A stretch of DNA of 23,775 bases from Clostridia bacterium (GTDB lineage: Bacteria; Bacillota; Clostridia; TANB77; CAG-508), in NCBI GenBank assembly GCA_900754285.1, contig CAAECB010000059.1:1-23775 (forward strand), in the 5' to 3' direction. The position numbers were made by a program, and so were the translations under genes. How positions within the stretch are numbered: the stretch's first letter is position 1; every line of letters starts with the position of its first letter. Below the pieces are notes generated by a model. The model saw nothing but the letters and a program-made list of their open reading frames with translations. It ran no database searches and had not been told where the DNA came from. Shown here one piece after another: positions 15,922 through 21,996 of this stretch.

Positions 15922-16512
15922 TTATTTTTCAATCTTTAAATTTTTAAATAAATCTGTTTGTTTCAATTCTTCAAGTGATGGCCATTTTCCGTCTTTTTCT
16001 GAAGTCAATAAATCTTCTACTGCCATATTTCCTAAAGGCCAATCAATAGCTACATCTTTATCATTCCAAGCTAATCCACCTTCAGCTGTTGGATTATATA
16101 CATCATCACATTTATATGTGAATTCGGCTTCGTCTGATAATACTAAAAATCCGTGTGCAAATCCTTTTGGTATCATAAACATTTTTTTGTTTTCTTCTGT
16201 TAAAACAACACCTTCCCATTTTCCATATGTTTTACTTCCTGGGCGTAGGTCAACTGCCACATCAAATACTTCACCTTTAATACATCTTACTAATTTGCTT
16301 TGTGTATTTTCTTTTTGAAAATGTAGTCCTCTTAAAACTCCTTTTCTTGATTTTGATTGATTGTCTTGTACAAAATGGTAATGTAATCCTATTTCTGCAA
16401 ATTCTTCTTCACTATATGTTTCCATGAAGTATCCTCTATTATCTCCAAAAACAGTTGGTTCTATTACATATACTCCTTCAATACTTGTTTCGATTTTTTT
16501 AAATTTTCCCAT
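15922..16512 (-). CDS. rfbC: dTDP-4-dehydrorhamnose 3,5-epimerase
   Basis: Third enzyme of dTDP-L-rhamnose synthesis, epimerising C3 and C5 of the 4-keto sugar. The 196-residue cupin has 'GVYVIEPTVFGDNRGYFMETY', 'FVQDNQSKSRKGVLRGLHFQ' with the catalytic His in 'RGLHFQ', 'VRCIKGEVFDVAVDLRPGS' and 'FMIPKGFAHGFLVLSDEAEF', all in standard order and spacing. 'YKCDDVYNPTAEGGLAWND' completes the active site region. It starts after an AAAGGA site, 68 bp downstream of rfbA and 27 bp before rfbB, in one operon. No unusual residues seen. Confidence 0.95.
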   Translation of the reverse strand: MGKFKKIETSIEGVYVIEPTVFGDNRGYFMETYSEEEFAEIGLHYHFVQDNQSKSRKGVLRGLHFQKENTQSKLVRCIKGEVFDVAVDLRPGSKTYGKWEGVVLTEENKKMFMIPKGFAHGFLVLSDEAEFTYKCDDVYNPTAEGGLAWNDKDVAIDWPLGNMAVEDLLTSEKDGKWPSLEELKQTDLFKNLKIEK

Positions 16513-16580
16513 TTGATTCGCTTTCCTTTCTTTTACTTCTTTTTTAGTAAAATATAAGTGTAATTCTGTTTAGATATGTT

Positions 16581-17453
16581 CTATTTTATTAATGCTTTTA
16601 AATATTTTCCATAGTCTGTTTTCATATATTTATCAGCTAATTCTGATAGTTGTTCTGCTGTTATCCATTTGTTTTGATAAGCTATTTCTTCTGGACAACA
16701 TACTTGTAAGCCTTGTCTTTTTTCTATTGTTTGTACAAAGCTTGCTGTTTCTAGTAATGCATCATGTGTTCCTGTATCAAACCAAGTCATTCCTCTTCCA
16801 AATGTTTCTACATATAATTTATGCATTTTCATATATTCTTCATTTACTGTTGTTATTTCTAATTCTCCCCTTGCAGATGGTTTTACATTTTTAGCTATTT
16901 CTATTACATCATTTGTGTAGAAGTATAGTCCTGGTACTGCATAATCTGATTTTGGATTTTCTGGTTTTTCTTCTATTGAAATTGCTTTTCCATTTTCATC
17001 TATTTCTACTACACCATATGCTCTTGGGTCTTTTACTTTATATCCAAATATTGTTGATTCATTTTCTCTTTCATTTGCTCTTTTTAACATTTCTGATAAG
17101 TGAGAACCATAAAACATGTTGTCTCCTAATATCATTGCTACATTGTCTTGTCCTATAAAATCTTCTCCTATTATAAAAGCTTCTGCTAATCCATTTGGTT
17201 TTTCTTGAATTTTATATTCAAAATTCATTCCCCATTGAGAGCCATCTCCTAATAGTGTTTTAAATGTTTCACTATCTCTTGGTGTTGTTATTATTAGTAC
17301 TTCTCTAATTCCTGCTTCCATTAATACTGATAATGGATAATATATCATTGGTTTGTCATATACTGGCATTATTTGTTTTGATATTGCATGTGTTAGTGGA
17401 TATAGTCTTGTTCCACTTCCTCCTGCTAATATTATTCCTTTTCTGTTTTTCAT
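16581..17453 (-). CDS. rfbA: Glucose-1-phosphate thymidylyltransferase
   Basis: First step of dTDP-L-rhamnose synthesis: dTTP plus glucose 1-phosphate gives dTDP-glucose. The 290-residue protein has the nucleotidyltransferase signature 'GIILAGGSGTRLYPLT' with 'SKQIMPVYDKPMIYYPLSVL' after it, 'AMILGDNMFYG' (metal-binding Asp), 'SIEEKPENPKSDYAVPGLYFY' and 'GRGMTWFDTGTHDALLEA'-like 'WFDTGTHDALLETA'. Full length for RmlA. It starts at ATG 17453; the AAAGGA site is 12 bases upstream and is followed at once by ATGAACTTTTAA, a three-codon frame. It is separated from rfbD by tandem hairpins including a good terminator, so rfbA-rfbC-rfbB may have a promoter of their own, which I could not identify. 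Confidence 0.95.
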   Translation of the reverse strand: MKNRKGIILAGGSGTRLYPLTHAISKQIMPVYDKPMIYYPLSVLMEAGIREVLIITTPRDSETFKTLLGDGSQWGMNFEYKIQEKPNGLAEAFIIGEDFIGQDNVAMILGDNMFYGSHLSEMLKRANERENESTIFGYKVKDPRAYGVVEIDENGKAISIEEKPENPKSDYAVPGLYFYTNDVIEIAKNVKPSARGELEITTVNEEYMKMHKLYVETFGRGMTWFDTGTHDALLETASFVQTIEKRQGLQVCCPEEIAYQNKWITAEQLSELADKYMKTDYGKYLKALIK

Positions 17454-17513
17454 TTAAAAGTTCATTCCTTTCTTATTTTGACTTCCCATAATTGTATTTA
17501 TTTTTATATTGGC

Positions 17514-17556
17514 AAAAAGGTAGGAGTATGGAGTTGTAGGCTTCTCCATATCTACC
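17514..17556 (-). terminator. Intrinsic terminator between rfbD and rfbA
   Basis: GGTAGGAGTATGGAG (17519-17533) pairs with CTCCATATCTACC (17544-17556), a 12-bp stem with a small bulge. On the minus strand the stem is followed by TTTTT (17518-17514). It lies 75 bp after the rfbD stop codon, which is unexpected inside a rhamnose operon. Confidence 0.65.
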
Positions 17557-17565
17557 TTTTTTATA

Positions 17566-17623
17566 TAATAGCTATTATTAAACTTCTTTCCAAGGATTAC
17601 AATGTGCTTAATAATAGTTATTA
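17566..17623. repeat. Inverted repeat upstream of the rfbD terminator
   Basis: TAATAGCTATTATTAA (17566-17581) and TTAATAATAGTTATTA (17608-17623) are complementary over 16 bases with one mismatch, 26 bases apart. It stands in tandem with the terminator, between it and the rfbD stop codon. It could be an RNA-stabilising stem; no T run follows it. Confidence 0.5.
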
Positions 17624-17630
17624 ACTTAAA

Positions 17631-18476
17631 TTAATGTAATTCCGTTTCTAAATAACGTTTCAAACCATCTTCCCATTCAGGTACTGTTACCCCTTGGTCT
17701 AATAGTTTTTGTTTATTTAGCTTAGAATTTTTTGGTCTTTTAGCTGGCCTTATAAATTCTTCTGATGTTACTGGTTTTACATTGCATTTTATGTCAGCTA
17801 ATTCAAATATTTTTTTAGTGAAATCATACCATGTTGTAAATCCTTGATTTGTTGAGTGATATAATCCATATGGTATTTTCTTTTCTATTGCTTCTGCTAT
17901 AATATTTGCTAAATCTTCTGCATATGTTGGACTTCCATGTTGATCTGCTACTACTGATATTTCGTCTTTTTCATTTCCTAGTTTTAACATAGTTCTTACA
18001 AAGTTGTTTCCATCTCCATATAACCATGCTGTTCTAAATATATAATATTTATCTGTATTTGCTTTTACTTGTTCTTCTCCATGTAATTTTGTTTTTCCAT
18101 ATACTGTAACTGGTCCTACTGCATCTGTTTCTACATATGATTTTGTTACATCTAAATCTCCATCAAATACATAATCTGTACTAATATGAACTAGTGTTGC
18201 ATCAACAGCTTTTGCTGCTTTTGCTAAATTTCCTGGTCCATTTGCATTTATTTTTTCTGCTAAGTCATATACTTCTTCTGCTTTGTCTACTGCTGTAAAT
18301 GCTGCGCAGTTTACTATGTATTCTGGTTTATTTTCTTCTACAAATTTCATTACCGCTTCTTCATCTGTTATGTCTAGGTTTGCTACATCTGTGCATATTA
18401 ATTCGTTTCCTTCTTTTAGTCTGGCTCTTACTGATTTTGCAAGCATTCCATTTGCTCCTGTTATTAATATTTTCAT
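17631..18476 (-). CDS. rfbD: dTDP-4-dehydrorhamnose reductase
   Basis: Last step of dTDP-L-rhamnose synthesis, NAD(P)H reduction of the 4-keto sugar. The SDR protein (281 residues from the start used here) has 'MKILITGANGMLAKSV', 'CTDVANLDITDEEAV', 'VNCAAFTAVDKAEE', 'LVHISTDYVFDGD', 'VYGKTKLHGEEQV' with the YxxxK pair, 'FRTAWLYGDGNNFVRTML' and 'VVADQHGSPTYAEDLA', a complete RmlD. I prefer ATG 18476 because the GAGAGAGGA site lies 11 bases before it; the in-frame GTG at 18485 would be only two bases from that site. It is the first of the four rfb genes in transcription order but is set apart from rfbACB by a terminator. A promoter overlaps the preceding terminator. Confidence 0.94.
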   Translation of the reverse strand: MKILITGANGMLAKSVRARLKEGNELICTDVANLDITDEEAVMKFVEENKPEYIVNCAAFTAVDKAEEVYDLAEKINANGPGNLAKAAKAVDATLVHISTDYVFDGDLDVTKSYVETDAVGPVTVYGKTKLHGEEQVKANTDKYYIFRTAWLYGDGNNFVRTMLKLGNEKDEISVVADQHGSPTYAEDLANIIAEAIEKKIPYGLYHSTNQGFTTWYDFTKKIFELADIKCNVKPVTSEEFIRPAKRPKNSKLNKQKLLDQGVTVPEWEDGLKRYLETELH

Positions 18477-18542
18477 TATTTTCACATTCCTCTCTCTTAA
18501 ATACTATTTATATATTTTTATCTTTCTTTTTTCTTCCTGCAT

Positions 18543-18571
18543 ATCATATCATTATTTTAAAAAAAGTACAA
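18543..18571 (-). promoter_or_regulatory. Putative promoter of rfbD, overlapping the GH25 gene terminator
   Basis: TTGTAC (18571-18566) and TATGAT (18548-18543) are 17 bp apart on the minus strand. The -35 lies in the 3' arm of the terminator hairpin of the preceding gene and the spacer is formed by its T run. The leader would be about 60 nt. Confidence 0.5.
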
Positions 18572-18595
18572 GGTTTTTTCTTGCACTTTTTAAAA
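18559..18595 (-). terminator. Intrinsic terminator of the GH25 muramidase gene
   Basis: AAAAAGTACAAG and CTTGCACTTTTT pair over 12 bp with one mismatch around a T-rich loop of seven bases. The minus transcript ends in a run of seven or more T residues. It lies about 115 bp after the stop codon at 18709; the stretch in between is AT-rich with a 10-bp inverted repeat AATCACATAT/ATATGTGATT (18619-18628, 18686-18695). Confidence 0.7.
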
Positions 18596-18708
18596 AATTA
18601 TTATTATGCTTAAATTAAAATCACATATTAAAGAAATTCTAAGATTGCTTCAATCACATTCGAAAATTATTTTACCAGATATATTATATGTGATTAAATT
18701 AATTTATT

Positions 18709-20781
18709 TTAATATTTTTTATATGAAATGTTAAAATCAACATTACCATTTATACCATCAATTCTACCAGTTGAAGTATATTGCCATATATCATGATTGC
18801 CAGCAAATTCATATTTAGAAGCTGGAACTGAACCATTATTAGTACCATAACTTGCTACCCAAATATCATAACTGCTAGGAATTTGTGCCAAATCAATTTG
18901 ATTCATAAGCCAATATTTTGAAGAATATATCCCTACTTTGTATCCAGCATTTTGAACTATTTCTCCAAAAGCCTTACAAATATTAGTTTTATCTTGTTTG
19001 CTTAATGAATTTTGAGTATTATCTTCTATATCAAAGAAAATTGGTAGCTCAAATGTTTTTCCTGTTTTCTTTAAATATCTTACTAATTCATTAGCTTCAG
19101 TTCTTGCTTTCTCTACACTTGTAGCATATGAATACAAATATGTTCCAAAAGGAATTTTTCTCTTTTTAGCTTCACTATAATTTCTTTCAAATTGGCTGTC
19201 TAATTGAAATGCTTTTTTGCTTTCCCAATATTCTCCAGATTTTGCTATCATAAAATCTATTTTCTTACTTGCTGTCAACTTATCAAAATTAATTGTTCCT
19301 TGCCATTTTGATACATCAATTCCAAAATATTTATTATGATATATTTGAATTGTTTTTTCTGATGATGCTATTGTATCTCCTAAATTTGAAAAACTTGTAA
19401 CTTTTATAGTGTGTTTTCCTTCACTCAAGTTTGATACATTTACTGTTGCTAAAAATCCTGGTGTAGCATTTTTTGCAGCTCCACCATATCCTTTTACTGC
19501 ATTTAATACATCTTGTCTTTCTTGCCTTGTTATCGTTGTAGACATTTGTCTATTATCTATATAAATTTTCACTGTAGAATTTTTATTTTCAGATAATTCC
19601 CAACCTTGTACTTTAATAGTACTTGTATTAACCATTGTTACCATTGGTTCATCTATATTTACTAATCCTATATATTTATGTATACTTATTTTTCTTGTTT
19701 TTTGACTTAAAACTTGTCCTAACTCTGAAACTACTCTGGTAGTTATATTATGTGTTCCATCTTTTATTCCTGTAGTATCTATATCAACTGTATATCCTGG
19801 TTTAGAATTAGTACTTGAACCACCATATCCTTTTATTGCATTTAACACATCTGGTCTTACTTGTCTTTGAGTTTGATATGTTGTTCCATTAAGTATAACT
19901 TCTACTTTATTTTTTGAATCTTCTGACATTGTCCAACCTTGTACATGTAATAAAGTTTTTACTGATTGATTGTTTACTGGATAGTCAGATTGTAACAATG
20001 TTTCTGGATTTCTAATTGTAAAATTAACTTCTTTAGTTTGAAGTAATTCACCTGATTGTGAATATGCTTTTATACTAAATTTATGAGTTCCTGATTTTAG
20101 GTTAGAAATATTTACATTTGTATTAAATCCTGGTGTTGTATTTGTATTTCTTCCTCCATATCCAGATATTGCATTTAATACATCTGGTCTTTGAACACGT
20201 TTTATTTGCTCAGAAATTTTATTATCATCTATATATGCTTCTATTTTTGCATCTTTACTACTTGATAATACCCATCCTGTTACATTTAGATTTTTGTATT
20301 CTTTATGTGATGTGTTTGGGTTGTCTATCCAGATTATAGTATCATATAGTCCAACTCTTATTGTTATATCTTTTTCAGTTAATACACTTGCATGGTCTCT
20401 TTTTACAGACCTTATTTTTAATGTATGGATGCCTTTTGATACATTTGTTAAATCTATAGTGGCTTTAAATCCAGGTTTTCCATTTGTACTTATATTGCCA
20501 TATCCACTTATTGAACTCAATACATCTGGTCTGACTTGACGTGTGATTGTTGTATAGATTCTAGTATTGTCTAGAAATATTTGTGTTTCTGCACCTGCAT
20601 ATTCTGTCATTATCCAACCTTGTATTTCAAATTTTCCTTTTTCCATACTTTGATTTTGTGTAGGTGTATCTACCCAAATTAAAGTGTTTGTTCCATTTGC
20701 TGCCTTAATGTTTGTCATATTAGCAGTTGCTAAAAGTATTACTATAATGAGTATTGTAATTTTTAATATATTTTTTCTCAT
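18709..20781 (-). CDS. Secreted GH25 muramidase with four tandem Ig-like modules
   Basis: A 690-residue exported protein. Residues 1-27 form a signal peptide ('MRKNILKITILIIVILLATA'). Four modules of about 110 residues follow (roughly 30-140, 145-255, 257-365, 370-475), each with 'RPDVL.ai.GYGg...N..PGf' (RQDVL in the fourth) and ending 'G.H.i...', a predicted all-beta, Ig-like fold. Residues 480-690 are a GH25 lysozyme domain: 'YFGIDVSKWQGTINF', 'FMIAKSGEYW', 'PFGTYLYSYATS', the catalytic 'FFDIEDNT', 'VGIYSSKYWL', and 'IWQYTSTGRIDGINGNVDFN'. It should cleave the MurNAc-GlcNAc bond of peptidoglycan outside the membrane; the modules probably bind wall glycan. The ATG at 20781 is chosen for the signal peptide and GGAAGGA upstream; an in-frame GTG at 20820 would add 13 unlikely residues. 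It has its own promoter and a leader hairpin. Confidence 0.92.
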   Translation of the reverse strand: MRKNILKITILIIVILLATANMTNIKAANGTNTLIWVDTPTQNQSMEKGKFEIQGWIMTEYAGAETQIFLDNTRIYTTITRQVRPDVLSSISGYGNISTNGKPGFKATIDLTNVSKGIHTLKIRSVKRDHASVLTEKDITIRVGLYDTIIWIDNPNTSHKEYKNLNVTGWVLSSSKDAKIEAYIDDNKISEQIKRVQRPDVLNAISGYGGRNTNTTPGFNTNVNISNLKSGTHKFSIKAYSQSGELLQTKEVNFTIRNPETLLQSDYPVNNQSVKTLLHVQGWTMSEDSKNKVEVILNGTTYQTQRQVRPDVLNAIKGYGGSSTNSKPGYTVDIDTTGIKDGTHNITTRVVSELGQVLSQKTRKISIHKYIGLVNIDEPMVTMVNTSTIKVQGWELSENKNSTVKIYIDNRQMSTTITRQERQDVLNAVKGYGGAAKNATPGFLATVNVSNLSEGKHTIKVTSFSNLGDTIASSEKTIQIYHNKYFGIDVSKWQGTINFDKLTASKKIDFMIAKSGEYWESKKAFQLDSQFERNYSEAKKRKIPFGTYLYSYATSVEKARTEANELVRYLKKTGKTFELPIFFDIEDNTQNSLSKQDKTNICKAFGEIVQNAGYKVGIYSSKYWLMNQIDLAQIPSSYDIWVASYGTNNGSVPASKYEFAGNHDIWQYTSTGRIDGINGNVDFNISYKKY
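19350..20690 (-). repeat. Four tandem coding repeats of the muramidase Ig-like modules
   Basis: The DNA coding for the RPDVL..GYGG segment recurs near 19490, 19826, 20160 and 20510, a period of about 335-350 bp. For example CCATATCC-TTT-TA(C/T)TGCATTTAA(T/C)AC recurs in two copies. The copies have clearly diverged, so this is an old amplification rather than a recent slippage. Confidence 0.75.
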
Positions 20782-20822
20782 GTTTTTATCTTCATTCCTT
20801 CCTAAAAATTTTGTATGCACAC

Positions 20823-20868
20823 AAAAATGCGGACAATTTAAAAATATTATTAGATTTTTTATGTCCGC
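20823..20868 (-). terminator. Intrinsic terminator after the GtrB-type gene, also in the muramidase leader
   Basis: GCGGACA (20829-20835) pairs with TGTCCGC (20862-20868). A and T runs inside the loop can extend the stem. The minus strand then reads ATTTTT (20828-20823). It lies about 70 bp after the stop at 20939. The likely muramidase promoter (20909-20881) is upstream of it, so the hairpin would also be transcribed in that gene's leader. Confidence 0.65.
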
Positions 20869-20880
20869 CTTTATATATTA

Positions 20881-20909
20881 ATTATATCAAAATTTATTTG
20901 TGGTATCAA
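20881..20909 (-). promoter_or_regulatory. Sigma-A promoter of the GH25 muramidase gene
   Basis: TTGATA (20909-20904) and a perfect TATAAT (20886-20881) are 17 bp apart on the minus strand. Transcription would begin near 20874, just before the hairpin at 20868-20829, giving a leader of about 95 nt. Confidence 0.6.
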
Positions 20910-20938
20910 AAGTAATTTTTTCCAATTTACTCTAATAA

Positions 20939-21877
20939 TTATTTATCAGTGTTAATTTCTTTATCTATTATATATTGTGGACGTTTTTTAGTTTCGTCAT
21001 ATATTCTACCAACATATTCTGACATTATCCATATTGATAGTAATTGTACCCCTGCAAAAAACGTAATTGCAACCATCAAAGATGTCCATCCTGATGATAA
21101 GTTATTTAATTTAAATGCAAATGAAATTAGTGCATATATTAAAATTATAAATGAAACTACTATTGATAAAATTCCAAGTGCACCTACTAATTTTAATGGT
21201 TTTGTTGAAAAGCCAATTATGCCATCTGATGCTAATTTTAACATCTTTTTTAATGGATATTTAGTAGTTCCTGCAAATCTTTCTTTTCTCTCATATTCAT
21301 AAGGTATTTGTTTGTATCCTACCCAACTAAATAATCCTCTTAAAAATTTATTATGTTCAGGTAAAGAGTTAATTGTATCTACAACTTTTCTGTCAACAAG
21401 TCTAAAATCCCCTGTATCTTTTGGTATTTCTACATCTGATAAAGCGTTTAAAGTCTTATAAAACATTTTAGCAGTAAATAATTTAAAATGTGATTCACCT
21501 TCTCTTGTTTTTCTTTTTCCGTAAATAACTTCATTTCCATCTTCCCACAATTTTAACATTTCTGGAATTAATTCTGGTGGGTCTTGTAAATCTGCATCAA
21601 TGATTACTATTGCATCACCTGTTACTTTTTTTAATCCTGCTGTTACTGCTGCTTGATGTCCAAAATTTCTGGAAAATGAAATAACTTTTACATTATTATC
21701 TTTTTTGGCTATTTCTTCTAATATTGGTAAAGTTTTATCCTTGCTTCCATCATTTACAAATATCAATTCATGTTCATAGTTTTTTAAATCTCCTAGAACT
21801 TTTTTCATTCTTGTATAACATTCATTTGCTACTTCTTCCTCATAATACATAGGAATAACTACTGAAACCTTTTTCAT
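20939..21877 (-). CDS. GtrB-type polyprenyl-phosphate glycosyltransferase (GT2, membrane anchored)
   Basis: A 312-residue GT2 enzyme of the dolichol-phosphate-mannose-synthase/GtrB class. The catalytic domain has 'VSVVIPMYYEEE', 'LIFVNDGSKDKT' (38-49), 'ISFSRNFGHQAAVTAGL' (66-82) and the metal motif 'DADLQDPPE' (94-102), then 'GDFRLVDRKV' and 'NKFLRGLFSWVGY'. Two membrane helices (about 230-255 and 265-290) anchor the C-terminus. The family moves a sugar, usually glucose, from a nucleotide donor to undecaprenyl phosphate on the inner face of the membrane; the sugar here is unknown. The gene lies 119 bp downstream of a large GT-C-like protein gene that could use the lipid-linked sugar. The AAAGGA site is 12 bases before the ATG, with a tiny ATGAAATAA frame between. 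Confidence 0.9.
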   Translation of the reverse strand: MKKVSVVIPMYYEEEVANECYTRMKKVLGDLKNYEHELIFVNDGSKDKTLPILEEIAKKDNNVKVISFSRNFGHQAAVTAGLKKVTGDAIVIIDADLQDPPELIPEMLKLWEDGNEVIYGKRKTREGESHFKLFTAKMFYKTLNALSDVEIPKDTGDFRLVDRKVVDTINSLPEHNKFLRGLFSWVGYKQIPYEYERKERFAGTTKYPLKKMLKLASDGIIGFSTKPLKLVGALGILSIVVSFIILIYALISFAFKLNNLSSGWTSLMVAITFFAGVQLLSIWIMSEYVGRIYDETKKRPQYIIDKEINTDK

Positions 21878-21908
21878 TTTTTATTTCATTCCTTTCTTTT
21901 TTTAGGAC

Positions 21909-21994
21909 AGAAGCGGACATTAATAACATTAGCTAGAACATTTAAAGTCCGCATCTTTGTTTTCGTGCGAAATTTGTTGTGCAAATTTCTGCAC
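21909..21994 (-). repeat. Two hairpins between the GT-C-like and GtrB-type genes
   Basis: The first on the minus transcript (21994-21965) is a 12-bp stem with one bulged base, GTGC-GAAATTTG/CAAATTTC-GCAC, directly after the stop codon. The second (21913-21952) has GCGGAC-A-TTAA/TTAA-A-GTCCGC arms with one mismatch and carries the 17-base repeat (21909-21925) also seen at 14833-14849. Neither is followed by a clean T run, so termination here may be partial and the two genes may be partly cotranscribed. Confidence 0.5.
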
Positions 21995-21996
21995 AT

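Noticed and set aside
20781..20812. A five-codon leader frame (ATGAAGATAAAAACATGA) before the muramidase
   Set aside because: Its ATG touches the ribosome site with no spacing, so it is unlikely to be translated; it was folded into the general AGGA-ATG observation instead.
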